Source of the DNA: Mycoplasma simbae ATCC 49888
GTDB taxonomy: Bacteria > Bacillota_I > Bacilli_A > Mycoplasmatales > Metamycoplasmataceae
Length of the DNA: 64,000 nt
Direction: 5' to 3'
NCBI RefSeq assembly: GCF_000702705.1
Contig: NZ_JNJG01000007.1
Coordinates: forward strand, 21,109 to 85,108
Below, in pieces: positions 1 to 11,072 of the stretch. The position numbers and the translations under genes were made by a program. Under the pieces are notes generated by a model, which saw only the letters and a list, made by a program, of their open reading frames with translations, did not search any database and was not told the origin of the DNA. The number at the start of each line of letters is the position of its first letter. Position 1 is the stretch's first letter.

Positions 1-1127
1 TAGATAGACTGCTAAACGAGAGAGTATTTGATCGTTTAAAAGCATGATTATCAGTGCAACTTTTAATTAAATTCTCAAGATATTTAGACCAAAAAACACG
101 TACAGCAGCACAAGCTTATACACTTGCTGTTACGGGCCAATCTAAAGTAGCAAACAAAAACAAACAAGCACTATTTTTAGCACTTGACTACTTCTCAATT
201 CCAGTGGGTACTCACTACGCTAAAAAAGTTCTTTCTCCTAGAGCTAAAAAGAATGTTGAAACCATGGTTTCACACATGATTCAAATCTACAAAGAAAGAT
301 TGCAAAAAAACACTTGATTAAGTCAACAAACAATTGATAAAGCTGTTTTAAAACTTGACACTTTAGGTGTTCACATTGGTTATCCAACTGAATTTAAACC
401 TCACTATAAAGACTTAAAAGTGCAAGGTAATTCACTAATTGAAAACGTTTTTAGATTTAATGAAGTTGTAGTTAAACAAAACTTGAGCCAATACAAAGAA
501 CCAATTAACAAAAATCTTTGAAGCATGTCTCCAGACCAAGTTAATGCTTACTACCACCCAATGTACAATCACATCGTTTTCCCAGCTGGTATTTTAAATG
601 GTGCCTTTTATTCAATTAAACATTCATCATCAGAAAACTATGGTGGAATTGGAGCTGTTATAGCACACGAAATTTCCCACGCCTTTGACAACAACGGTGC
701 AAACTTTGACGAAAAAGGAAACTTAAGAATGTGATGAACTCCTGAAGATTTTGCCGAATTTGGCAAACGTACTCAAGGAATGATCGATTTATTTGAAGGT
801 GCAGAAACTGACAATGGTAAATGCAGTGGTACTTTAACTGTTAGTGAAAATATTGCCGATGCTGGTGGTTTAAGTTGTGCTTTAGAAGCAGCTAAACTAG
901 AAAAAGATTATGATGCTAAAAAATTCTTCATTAACTGAGCTAGAATTTGAAAAACAAAATACAAACCTGAAATTGCTAAAAGATTATTGGAAAGCGACCC
1001 ACACGCCCCAACAATTCTAAGAGCGAACATTCAAGCTGCTAACCGTGAAGAATTCATTGAAGCTTTCAACATTAAAGAAACAGACAAAATGTTTATTCCA
1101 GTTGAAAAACGTGTAAAAATTTGATAA
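1..1127 (+). CDS. M13-family zinc metallopeptidase (PepO/neprilysin type), 5' part outside window
   Basis: C-terminal ~375 residues of an M13 (neprilysin/PepO) endopeptidase, which cleaves oligopeptides with one catalytic zinc. The zinc motif HEISH lies at 666-680, and the third ligand with its downstream Asp is in ENIADAGG at 846-869. The family signature NAYYHP..N.IVFPAGIL precedes it near 543-596. The frame is open from the window edge and contains several in-frame TGA codons read as Trp (for example at 49 and in the WW pair near 732). M13 enzymes are usually ~630-700 residues, so roughly half is missing to the left. Both catalytic motifs are intact, so an active enzyme is expected. A hairpin terminator follows the stop closely. 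Confidence 0.93.
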
Positions 1128-1130
1128 TTA

Positions 1131-1152
1131 AAAAGCCAAAACGGCTTTTTTT
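1131..1152. terminator. Terminator after the M13 peptidase, probably bidirectional
   Basis: AAAAGCC, a five-base loop, then GGCTTTTTTT form a short hairpin with a T-run. The A-run on the left would serve transcripts from the opposite strand, where the converging hydrolase gene ends at 1151. Confidence 0.75.
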
Positions 1153-1963
1153 ATTTACTTAAAAACGAAATTAACACTGATTTAAATTGCTCAAAATTAT
1201 CACTTCACATGCAGTGACCTGCATTTTCAATCACGTAGCAATTAGTTGCTGGATTAAGTTTTAAATAGTGCTGTTCGCACACATCTACATCAACTATTCC
1301 ATCGCTATCACCATTAATTAATGCAAGCGGAACATTGATTGCTTCAATACCTTGGTCAACAATGCTTTGGTTTTTTTCTTGAGGCATTCTTAAGCCTCAC
1401 TCGTAAATTACATCCAATCTTTTTTGCACTTGTTCAGACGCATAATATTGCTTAACGTTCTCAACAAATTCATCATTTTTCAATAAAACTTCAGTATTTT
1501 TGTATAAAGCGGGCAATAATTTGATATATTGCTCAAATGAACGTGGGAAAAATAATGGTCACATATGCGAAAACATTAGCATGGTTCTATTCATTGGCCC
1601 TAAAAGTACAACCTTATCAAGTCTATTTTCCTTTTGTAAAACTGGAGCAACTATAGAACTTATGCCCCCACCCATTGAGTGCCCTATTAAAGTTATATTA
1701 TTTAGATTTTGCAAACGCACAAACTCGACAACTATTTCTCTAAACGATTCCATATTCATTAATTCTGGCGCTATTTCACTATTGCCGTGTGATGGCATAT
1801 TTAGTGCAAAAATATTGTAATTTGGCTTTAAAAGTTCAATTAATTGCTCAAAAAAAGCAAATTCTGATGAAAATCCGTGAATGAATAAAATGGTTTTATC
1901 TTTGCTGTTATCCATTTTTAAAAATTCAATATGACGGTTTTTAAATGTAAAAAAATTATCCAT
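1151..1963 (-). CDS. Alpha/beta-fold hydrolase
   Basis: 270-residue cytosolic alpha/beta hydrolase (esterase/lipase-like); substrate unknown. The oxyanion-side motif FIHGFSS is near residues 27-33, the nucleophile elbow GHSMGG has Ser96, and the late Asp (NGDSDGIVD) and His (ENAGHC) are in the expected order. An in-frame TGA at 1559-1561 and another at 1205 are Trp. I chose the ATG at 1963 because a GGGGG ribosome-binding stretch lies just before it; an upstream in-frame ATG at 2011 lacks one. A TATAAT -10 (plus-strand 1983-1988) sits upstream. It is a single gene converging on the M13 peptidase. Confidence 0.88.
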
Positions 1964-2048
1964 GTTACCCCCGTATTTAATAATTATATAATGAAACGCA
2001 TCTAGGATCATTTTTTAAGTTTTTACTGCGTAAAAATGAGTTTTAATT

Positions 2049-2182
2049 TATAATTAAAAAGAATTTTTTAATTCAATTTGATATCAAATAACACACTTTT
2101 GTGGATTCGCCTGGGTGTGCCTGTAGAAAGGGTGCTAGGCGTTAGAAGCATTAGGAAGAATAACAAACTAAAGGAAAATACA
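2049..2182 (+). promoter_or_regulatory. rpsB promoter and structured 5' leader
   Basis: A TATAAT -10 box at 2049-2054 predicts a ~120-nt untranslated leader for rpsB-tsf. The stretch 2100-2160 is far richer in G and C than neighbouring intergenic DNA. It can form a stem CGCCT (2108-2112) with AGGCG (2137-2141), and a small hairpin CAC-TTTT-GTG lies just upstream. In other bacteria the rpsB leader binds S2 for autoregulation (known for gamma-proteobacteria). A similar role here is inference. The leader lies in frame with rpsB but lacks an SD-led start. Confidence 0.45.
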
Positions 2183-3082
2183 ATGACAGATAAAAAAGAA
2201 GTTTCAACTAAAAAAGTTGAAGAAAAAGAAATTAAAACTCCAATCGTTTCTAAAGACAAACTTTTAGAAGCAGGAGCATACTTTGGTCACAAAGCTAGCC
2301 AATGAAACCCTAAAATGAAGGATTATCTATATCCACAACTAAAAAGAGGAATTCACATCATCAACACAGCTACAACTGTACAACGTTTAGAATTCGCTTA
2401 CAACTTGTTGCACAAATTTGTTTCAAAAAACCCTCGTGCACAATTCATTTTTGTTGGTACTAAAAAACAAGCTAAAGAAACAATTAAAGAAAATGCTTTA
2501 AGAACAAATAGCTTCTATGTAATTGACAGATGATTGGGTGGTACTTTAACTAACTCATCAACAATTTTCAAAAGAGTAAGCACAATGGAAGAATTAGAGC
2601 AAAAAGCTGCTAACAACTTCGAAGGCTACGTTAAAAAAGAAAAACTATTAAAACAAAAAGAATTAGACAAACTACACAAAAACCTAGACGGTATCAGAAA
2701 CATTCGTGGTTTACCTACATTCATGATTGTTGCTGACCCTAACGAAGATGAAATCGCTGTTAAAGAAGCACGTAAAAAAGGTGTTAAAGTTATTGGTATT
2801 TTAGACTCTAACTCAAACCCAGATGCAGTTGACTTTGGTATTCCAGCTAACGATGACTCAGCAAAAAGCATCAACTTGATTATTACAATCCTAGCTGACG
2901 CGATTGCTACAGCACGTGGTGGACAAGCTAAATACGCTTACAGACCAGATTCAGAAGTAGAATTACCTAAATTTGAACCTGAAGTTAAAACTTTCACAAG
3001 AAGCGAACGTAGACCATTCGTTAGAAGAAACGAAGGTGAAAACGCTGAAACTGTTGTTAAAACAGAAGAAAAAGGAGAATAA
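2183..3082 (+). CDS. rpsB: 30S ribosomal protein S2
   Basis: 299-residue S2, a peripheral protein of the 30S head-body junction. Conserved stretches [13 protein letters not shown] (Trp from TGA), GIHIIN and FVGTKKQA are present, as is the [12 protein letters not shown]...DEIAVKEA block. The start at 2183 follows AAGGAAAA. An in-frame upstream ATG at 2078 would add ~35 residues without family similarity and is rejected. Acidic and basic N- and C-terminal extensions make it longer than the ~240-residue bacterial norm, as in other mycoplasmas. tsf follows after 3 bases, the conserved rpsB-tsf operon. Confidence 0.97.
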
Positions 3083-3085
3083 TTA

Positions 3086-3967
3086 ATGGCTAACCAATTA
3101 GCTCTTATTAAAGAAGTTCGTGAACGTACCGGTGGTGGTATGATCGATGTTAAAAAAGCTTTAGAAGCATCAGATTGAGATGTTGAAAAGGCTATTACAT
3201 GACTAAAAAGCAACGGTAAAATTAAAGCTGCTAAAAAAGCTGGCCGTGTGTCTGCTGAAGGTTTGGTTTCAATTGCTCAAAACCAAAACCAAGCTGTAAT
3301 GCTAGAAGTTAACTCAGAAACAGACTTTGTTGCTAAAAATGATGACTTTAAAAAACTTGTTGAAAGATTTACATCAATTCTTTTAGCTTCAGATGCTAAA
3401 ACTGTTGAAGAATTTTTACAAGTTCAAGACAAAGGCGAAAGCGTTGAATCTATTTTAGAAGATGCTACCGCTACAATTGGTGAAAAATTATCAATTCGTC
3501 GTTTTGAAAGATTTGTTGCTAACGAAGGCGAATCAATTGGTGCGTTTGCACACGTAAATGGCCAAATTGCTGCATTAGTGAAAGTTAAAGGTTCACACGA
3601 AGAAGCAACAAGAAACGTAGCTATGCACATGGCTGCTATGAAACCAGAATTTGTGTTCGTAGAAGAAGTTCCAGCGGAAAGATTAGCAACATTTAAAGCA
3701 GAATTTGTTATTCCAGCTGGCTTTGAAAACAAACCAGAAAAAATTCAACAAGCTATCATTGAAGGTTCACTAAACAAAAAATTAGGTGAAGTTGTTCTAG
3801 TTAAACAAGGCTTCATGATGGAAGAAAGCGTTTCAATTGAAAAATACTTAGCAAACCACAACTTAACATTGCTACAAGCTGTACGTTTTGGTGTTGGTGA
3901 AGGTATTGAAAAACAACAAGGTGACTTTGCTGCTGAAGTTGCTGCACAAATTGAACAAAGCAAATAA
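3086..3967 (+). CDS. tsf: Translation elongation factor Ts
   Basis: 293-residue EF-Ts, which catalyses GDP release from EF-Tu. The N-terminal UBA-like domain (RERTGGGMIDVKKAL) is followed by the TDFVAKN motif at residues 79-85 that contacts EF-Tu, then the core and coiled-coil segments. The start follows AAGGAG inside the end of rpsB, so the two are probably translated from one mRNA. A strong hairpin terminator starts 5 bases after the stop. Confidence 0.97.
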
Positions 3968-3971
3968 AATT

Positions 3972-3993
3972 CTTGGGCGTGCCCAAGTTTTTT
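3972..3993 (+). terminator. rpsB-tsf operon terminator
   Basis: CTTGGGC and GCCCAAG form a 7-bp stem with a two-base loop, followed by six T. Confidence 0.9.
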
Positions 3994-4123
3994 AATTCCG
4001 TAAGTAAATATCAATAATTTTACCAATTGGTGCATAAATAAGTTAAATTAGTCATTTTGCCCCACGGTGTAAATATGAAATAAGTTATGATTTTGTGCTA
4101 TTTTAAATCTATATCATTAAGCC

Positions 4124-4591
4124 ATGGAAAAAATGATAACTATAGAAACAAACCTAGCATCTATTCCGGTGCTAAAACCACTTGCACTCAAGCAAGAATT
4201 TATTGACAAAATTAAAGGCAAAAGCTTAAGCTCAAATAAAATTATGATCATTGCCGATCAAGACGAATATGTGTTCTTTTTAATGTGTAAGGAGGAGTGA
4301 AACGAATACGATATCGCCAACGCTGATCTAGCACAAATAAGCCAACAAAAAGGAATGATGAGTGATGGCACAAGCAAAAGCATAACATTAGCAAGAGCTG
4401 TTGATATGTCTAAAATATTCAAAATGAATTATCATGAGCTAAAAAGCAAAATTGATTATGAACACTTTGATCCTGATTTGCAACCATATTTAGGTATTGA
4501 AGACCAATTAAAAGTCGTTAATGAACTGAGCATACGTTTAAGAAACGTTAATGACTTGCCGCGCTTAATTGTGCTACGTAAAAACAAATAA
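4124..4591 (+). CDS. Hypothetical protein, 155 residues
   Basis: I do not recognise this family. The frame runs from ATG 4124 (or ATG 4133) through an in-frame TGA near 4300 read as Trp. The product is soluble and highly charged, without membrane segment or signal peptide. The second half is helical with a regular pattern of Leu and Lys. No clear Shine-Dalgarno sequence precedes the start, so it may be translated from a short leader. It stands alone between two terminators, so it is probably monocistronic. A structural or regulatory cytosolic protein is possible, but nothing in the sequence fixes a function. Confidence 0.7.
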
Positions 4592-4609
4592 TGCCTTCGG
4601 GCATTTTTT
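4591..4609 (+). terminator. Terminator of the 155-residue gene
   Basis: ATGCC-TTCG-GGCAT followed by a T-run; a UUCG tetraloop hairpin overlapping the stop codon. Confidence 0.88.
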
Positions 4610-4616
4610 GTATAAA

Positions 4617-4641
4617 AAAAACACTCAATAATGAGTGTTTA
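4617..4641 (-). terminator. Terminator of degV
   Basis: AAACACTC and GAGTGTTT pair around a six-base loop; read on the minus strand it ends in a long T-run just after the degV stop. Confidence 0.85.
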
Positions 4642-4643
4642 AA

Positions 4644-5519
4644 TTAAATTTCTCAATTTGAAAGATCAGGAATTATATAGTAAGCGTGAGCTTGAGGACC
4701 TGTGTGAATTGCAATCACAGATGAGTTGAATTTTATGTTATTAAATTCAACTCCGTGTTGTTTGAATGCTTCAACGGCTAAATCATTGAATTCTTTATCA
4801 ATACCGTTAATAGAGAAAAGTTTATAAGATTTAACTATGTCTGTTATTTTTAAGCCTGTGAATTCTTCTAATTTGCCAATGATTTGTTTAATTGCTCCTT
4901 TAGGCCCTCTACCCATTCCACCAGTTGAAGTTCCGTTTGCATCGAAACGAATAAATGGGTAAATTTTAACTTTAGATAAAGCTCCCAAAACAAACTTTTT
5001 GAACGAACTTACACGGCCACCCTTGACCAAGTACTTAATGTCTTGAGGCAAAATAAATATCACTGATTTTTGCTCAATTTCAGCTATTTTTTGTTTTAAT
5101 AACTCAATGTCTTGGTGCTTTGCAAAGTGTTTTTTAACATATTCAACCACTTCTAAGTATTGGTCCCCAACAAATGAAGTGTCAATTAAATGAATATTTT
5201 TAAATTCTGAAGCAACTGTTTGAGCAGCACTAAATGTTGATGAAAGTTTAGATGAAATTGGGAAATAAATCACTTCATCATTTTCCTGGCTCGCTTTTGT
5301 AAATACTTGTTCAATTTCAGCCATATATGGCAATGAAGTTTTAATATTTTCAGTTTTAGCCATTTGCTCCAGTAATGCGTAACGATCAACATCAACGCCA
5401 TCTAAATATGGTTTATCGTCAATTTCAGCAATTAATGGAATGTAGTAGTATCCACTTTGCTCAGCTTCATCTTTTGTTAAACAAACAAAAGAGTCAAAAA
5501 TAATTCCTAATTTTTTCAT
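4644..5519 (-). CDS. DegV family fatty-acid-binding protein
   Basis: 291-residue DegV-family protein; family members bind a fatty acid and, as FakB, present it to the kinase FakA for phospholipid synthesis. Family features include the N-terminal DSFVCLT segment, the SSKLSSTFSAAQ motif, ID(T)SFVGDQ in place of the usual DS.....G, and the KGGRVSS segment that contacts lipid. The frame reads through TGA at 4653 as Trp and stops at 4644. GAGAGG precedes the ATG. No kinase partner is in the window. It is monocistronic with its own terminator. Confidence 0.88.
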
Positions 5520-5537
5520 ATAACCTCTCTATATACT

Positions 5538-7205
5538 CTAATCAATAAAGTATCTATTTTTATATGTATATTTTATATTTAATTTATCAAAATAATAACT
5601 ATTTAATTGCTGCGGTAAGTTTTCTCAAATTACTATAGCATTTGGGTTTTGCTTTACGAACGCAACAAAATTAACTAATTTTAAAAACGTATCAACATTT
5701 GAAACAATTTTTTGTGATAATGATGCCGAAATTATAAATTTATCAATATCAAAACGTGTTATTGTGTGTAATACATCAATATCAAGATAATTAATATAAA
5801 GACCTAATTTGCATTTTAAATCAGTTTTTAAGTCAAATATTTTTTCAATATTTTGAAAATTGTGTTGAATGCTAGGACGAAGAATATAAGTTGTATATTG
5901 CTTATTTAGTAATTCAACATTATTTAAAAACGTATTTTCTCCAATGTTTATAATATTTTCATAACCTAAAACACTTGAATTTAAATGAAATTTGGCCAAT
6001 GACAGCTCAAAATCGTGTTCATATTGCTTTAATTTCAAAAAGGTTGTAACATCATCTAAATTTATACCCGGTAATTTCGCTAAGGAAACAAACATTGAAT
6101 CAATTTTTTGACCATTTTCATAAACGGGAGCTATATCTTTGATATAGTTTCCGGCATGAATCTTGTCTTCAAAATCAACTAATTTAACTGAAAATTCTTC
6201 TAAATCTTCTTTAGTTTTATCTAAATTAGTTTGGACATCTTTACCCATAATCAATGAATTATTTAATTTATTAGCAATTAAATATATTCCAAAATGTTTT
6301 AACGAACTAGGGTTATTAATAATAGATTTAGTATCAAGATAGCCTATTCCTAAACTTTGAACTAGACCCACAATATTAACCACGCCTTCAATTCGCTTGT
6401 ATGTTCTTTTGAGTTTTAATAATCTAAATTTTAAGCCACAACTTGAATAAATATTGCTGTTTATCAAGTAAATTAAGCCTTTTTCATGAATTGCTATTCA
6501 TTTTTTAGGATCTAAATCAAAAAAACTAAATAAGTCATTTAAGTACTCTTCGTTGTTTTGGGTTGCTGTATAACTAGCGTGTGGTTGAACGCAAATTAAA
6601 GCTGTAAATTTAGAATTTTTATTGAAATTTAACTCATTAATGCTTGAAAATGTTGTAATTTTACTTTTTTTACGTATGCTAACATTTTTATTAATTCATT
6701 TAACCATAACGTAGAAAGACTCATCATAATTTTTTCCCGTTATAGTTATTTTAATATCAACAGCGCTAGGGTTAAAACCTATCACTTTGTTAGTTATTTC
6801 GTGCTTGAAAAGATGTTTGTGAGAGTGTTTTAAAACTCCAGAAAAGCTAAAACGCTTTTTAACTACGCTGCTTTTAATTATATTATCAATTTCAGATGCG
6901 GTGGAGTCATCAAAATATGACAAAAATTCTTCAATTGTGTAGAATTTTTGTTGAGTTAATGCTTGTTTGCCCAGGTCAAAACGCATAGTTTTACTTAGCG
7001 ATGAAGAGCTAGAACGCATTACTCATTTATGTTTAGCGTTGATTTTAAATACTGCTATTCCTTTGTGGTTGGCGCGTTTATTCTTGGTTAAAATAACACC
7101 AATAGCGCTAAGCAAAATTATCAGTAAAAATGCTGAAATACCAATAGCTAGAAAAAACACAGCATCAAAAGTAAATCTAGATACTTTTTCAATTTCAGAA
7201 TTCAT
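5538..7205 (-). CDS. Membrane-anchored protein with a putative degenerate GGDEF-EAL-like fold
   Basis: 555 residues; TGA codons at 7023, 6696 and 5625 are Trp, so this is one gene. One strong N-terminal membrane helix covers about residues 10-40, followed by a Lys/Arg-rich stretch. By eye the middle (around FTALICV...IAIHEKGLIYLI and VQSLGIGYLD) follows the order of a GGDEF domain. The C-terminal ~250 residues follow an EAL domain: the INIGENTF strand, LGLYINYLDIDVLHTI, FDIDKFII and NAIVIWENL at the places of the fourth-strand Asn, DDFG, KID and EGVE motifs. The GGDEF and EAL signature residues are absent, so catalysis is unlikely. Start 7205 follows GAAGAAGG; the gene follows pcrA directly. 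The fold assignment is inference. Confidence 0.6.
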
Positions 7206-7206
7206 T

Positions 7207-9405
7207 CTAGTGACCTTCTTCACGCAATAATCTGATTGAAGGGTGGTTTTTAGATAGAGTTTTTTCCTGGCCTACACTGGTGCCGGCAAAACGAACTACA
7301 ATTGTATCGCCCCTAACTTCTAAAACAGTACCCTCGCCAAAGTGTGCATGCGAAATAATATCACCAGGTATCATTGAGCGGTTTATTTCTTTAACTTCTT
7401 TTTCCGAAATATCGTCAAAATTAGTAGTTGAGTGATCTTTTTGCAAGATGTATTTGTTGACATCAATGCCAGTTTCCTTGATGAAACGAGAAGGTATTTT
7501 TTGAATATCAGTGCCAATCAAATAACCTCTAGAATCAGAAATAAATAAACGTTTTTTAGCACGTGTAATTCCTACATAAGCTAGGCGACGCTCTTCTTCA
7601 AGAGCTTCTTGGTTAGGATTACCTAAAGCGTGTACGCTTGGGAATATATACTCAGACATACCAACTAAAAAGATGTTATCAAATTCAAGACCTTTGGCTG
7701 AGTGAACAGTCATCAGTGTAACATAGTTTGTTGAATTATCAAAATCATCACCAGCAGAAGCTAAAGAAACAAATTCTAAATAATCTTTTAGTGTTTTGCC
7801 TTTGTTGTTTTCTTCTCAGGTTCGAATTGAGCGAATTAATTCATAAACATTATCTTTGCCAGTTCCTTTAAGAGCAACATCGCTTGCTAAATAGTCAAAA
7901 TAGCCTATTTTTGTTAAGAATTTGTCTAAAACAATGTGAATTTTATTGTTTTTTAATGCGTGGCGGTGATAGTTCACAGCGTTAATTAAGTCAACCAAAT
8001 TCTTCTTAACTTCTTTAGTGGTTGGCAATTCTTTTAGATGTGTTTTAATGCAGTCTCACAGCCCCATTTTCTTTTCTTCAGCAAATTTTTGTAACACTTG
8101 CAAAGTTTGCTTACCTATTTTACGTGAAGGGGTATTAATGATACGTAGCAAAGGTAAATCTAGGCCATCGTAAATTAAACGTAGATACGAAAGTGAGTCT
8201 TTAATTTCTTTACGTTGGTAGAATTTTTGGCCATTGAAAATTTTGTGATTAATATTTTCTTTAATTAACTCTTCTTCAAAAGGACGCGAATAATAGTTTG
8301 AACGATAGAATATTGCAATATTTTTCAGTTGAATTTTTTGTTTTTTTAGCTTATTAATAGTTTGAACAACTCATCTAGCTTCGGCTTCATTGCTAAAAGC
8401 GTGCGAATATTCGATTTCTTCGCCCACTTCGTTGCCAGTTACTAAATCCTTATGAAAGCGGTTTTTATTGTGTTTAATCAAACTGTTGGCAGCGTCTAAT
8501 ATTTTTTGACTTGAACGGTAGTTTTCGTTCAAAATTATTGTTTTAGTGTTTGGGAAGTCTTGGTGAAAATTCAAAATTAAATTAACATCCGCTCCTCTTC
8601 ACGAGTAAATTGTTTGGTCAGGATCGCCCACAATTGTTAATTGTGTTTTAGGGCCAGTTAGTTTTTTAACAATTTCATACTGCATACGCGAGGTATCTTG
8701 AAACTCATCAACTAAAATGTATGAGTACTTATTTGATCAAATGGCAGCAATTTCGGGTTTAGAGGTGAACAATTCGTGTGCTTTAATGATTAAATCATCA
8801 AAATCAAGGCTTTTTAGCTCCAGTAAATACTCATTATAACGTTCATATATTTGGGCTGTTTTAATATTGGAATCTTGTGAGGCAGGAGAGTCTTCATTTA
8901 ATTCGCGAATCAGCTCATCGGAGGTTAAATTTTTATTTTTTGCAAGTGAAATTACTCTCAAAATTTCGGCTATATTCAATGAATCATCTTCTTCATCTTG
9001 ATTCATTTCAAATTCGTTTAAAATACGCTTAATAATGGCTTTTTGATCAGTAGCGTCAATAATTTGAAAATCAGCACTTAAACCTAAATGGAATGCTTCA
9101 GCGCGTAAAATCCGTGAACATAATGAGTGAAATGTAGAAACTTGACTTATTTCTGCATTGGATGGCGTGTATTGTTTAATACGCAAAGTCATTTCGTTGG
9201 CTGCTTTATTGGTAAAGGTTAGAGCCAAAATTTCACTAGGTGCAATACCTAATTCATTAATTAAATAAGCCACTTTACGAGTTAAAACTCTGGTTTTACC
9301 AGAACCTGCACCCGCAATAATACGTAAAGGTCCATCAAAGTACAATAATGCCTCTTTTTGTTCAGCATTTAATTGTGAGAGGATTAAATCTGTTCTATTC
9401 GCCAT
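7207..9405 (-). CDS. pcrA: UvrD/PcrA-type ATP-dependent DNA helicase
   Basis: 732-residue superfamily 1A helicase, a 3'-5' translocase of repair and recombination-intermediate removal. The Walker A motif GAGSGKT is at residues 32-38, motif Ia ALTFTNKAA follows, motif II DEFQD is at 233-237, and motif III GDPDQTIY is near 260. TVHSAKGLEFD is near 565 and the motif VI segment VGITRAKKRLF follows. Several in-frame TGA codons are Trp. Two adjacent ATGs follow AAGGAG; I take 9405 because its spacing is better. Its start overlaps the end of the RDD gene, so the two are translationally linked. The C-terminal SH3-like segment ends at the stop 7207. Confidence 0.95.
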
Positions 9406-10048
9406 CATTCTCCTTTTCAAAAATAATTTCAATATTGGTTACTGGATGAGGTAAAAGTTTAATTGTTTGCATTTGCTGACTTGAAGTGAAGTGTTTTAGG
9501 TAAACAACACGGAAATTAAACATACGTTCATATATTCCGCGACGTTTTTTTGAACCCAAAATCAAGGCATAATTGACCAAGTTGATAAAAGCTCAAAATG
9601 AACTTATTGTCGAAATTACACGTGCCAAAATACTCAAATTTAGGGGGTATTCGTTGTTTTGTTGACTAATTAGCAAATGATTAATTTGTCAAGGCATAAT
9701 AAAAACGAGTAACAGAACGCACACTAAGGTGTAAAAGCCCACCGATGCAAAACTTAAACCTAAAAGTGTTTTAAACTTTGAGCTTTTTTGACCCAAAATC
9801 TGCAAGCGTGTGCAAATTAAGCCAATTGTGCGCATATTCCAAAATCACGGAATTAAGAAGTGATAAATCACTACACAGATTCAGCTTAAAATGATAAAAG
9901 AATATCATTTAAGCGCATTGATTTGAGGATTAAACAAGGTTAAAAACTTTCACAGTAAAATTATGGTTGCAGCAATAAGTAACAAGTCAATTAAATTAGA
10001 GCTAAAACGCAATCAAAAAGATGCGTTTTTGTGATAAATTTTATTCAT
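9395..10048 (-). CDS. RDD family membrane protein
   Basis: 217 residues with about four hydrophobic helices. The first begins with RFSSNLIDLLLI, matching the R-x(3-5)-D start of RDD proteins in spirit, and the pattern of helix 1, long loop and helices 2-4 fits the family. RDD proteins are small membrane proteins of uncertain role, some linked to transport. TGA codons, for example at 9593, are Trp. The ATG at 10048 lies 3 bases after the glycosyltransferase stop, without a clear Shine-Dalgarno sequence, so translational coupling is likely. The 3' end overlaps pcrA by 11 bases. Confidence 0.68.
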
Positions 10049-10050
10049 TT

Positions 10051-11064
10051 TTATAGATTTTTATATCAAGGTAACATTTTGTCACGACTTGGTAAAGTTC
10101 TTAAATATTCAGCTTCGCGCGTAGGGCGAGTGATATAAAGATTAGTTAGGAAAAATTGAGGATTTTCTTCATGATATTTACTTAAATATGTGTATAAATC
10201 TAGCAAGAATTTTTCAGCACGTTTTTCGCTAAAGTTACTTCTAGATTCGAAAATATAGTTAAGTACTTTAAATACAGAAAACTCTCATGTATTTAAAAAG
10301 CCAGCAAGTACAATTTGTAGAAAATAAAGCATGGCATAGGTTAGCTCGTGTTTAAGTTTGATGTCTCTTGCTTGAATGTAATTAAGTACAATTTTAAATT
10401 GTGAAACAAAGTTAGATGGGTTAAATCAAGTAGCTGAAGAAATGTTTTCTTTAACTAAATGTTTGTTTCAATATACATATGTTTGAGCATTAACTAGCGT
10501 GTGATATAAAAATTCAGTTCCAAATTTAGTGTCATTGATTTCTTTAACTTTGTATTTAATGAATTGTTCAACAAAGCTTTTTTTGAAAATTTTGTTGAAA
10601 ATGAATGGGAATGAATAAGCCACAGGGTCAGGCTGCTCGCTAATTTTGTATAAATAATCAATTTTTAAACGCGGATTAGGTTTTCATTTAATTGAACCAG
10701 TAAGCTGAGGAGCAAATTCTAAAATATCAGGTTGCTCGTCTTCAAGTTTATTGACAACGGTTGTGACAAAGTTTTTTCTAATTTCCGCATCAGGATTTAA
10801 CACGTAAACGTAGTGGTTTTTAACTAAGTGCAAACCACACACTATGTCGCTTTGAATGTTTTTGCGTTTACGGTTAATTATTAGCTTGCCACGAGATCCA
10901 AAAAAGTTAACAGCACTTTCTAAAAGAGAATACATTTTTTTGTTTGGTTTATTAACTGCCAAAATTACTTCAAAGTCTTGATTATTTTGATTTTTTAGTG
11001 TGTTAATAACGTAATCTAGCTCTTCATATTCACTAATATTAGGTACAATGATTGATAATTTCAC
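10051..11064 (-). CDS. Family 2-like glycosyltransferase
   Basis: 337 residues. The N-terminal GT-A Rossmann half is clear: KLSIIVPNISEYEELDYVINTLKNQ, FEVILAVN, and YVYVLNPDAEI in the place of the metal-binding DxD. It therefore probably transfers a sugar from a nucleotide sugar to a lipid or surface acceptor. The C-terminal half is helical and not assigned. The start is GTG at 11064, directly after AGGAGGA. No second membrane-spanning region is evident. It lies in a tight run asnS - this gene - RDD gene - pcrA, with gaps of 8 and 2 bases and then an overlap. The acceptor cannot be read from the context. Confidence 0.8.
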
Positions 11065-11072
11065 TTTTCCTC

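Noticed and set aside
2078..2182. An N-terminal extension of rpsB from ATG 2078
   Set aside because: The added ~35 residues are not S2-like, and AAGGAAAA before 2183 marks the true start. The DNA there fits an untranslated leader.
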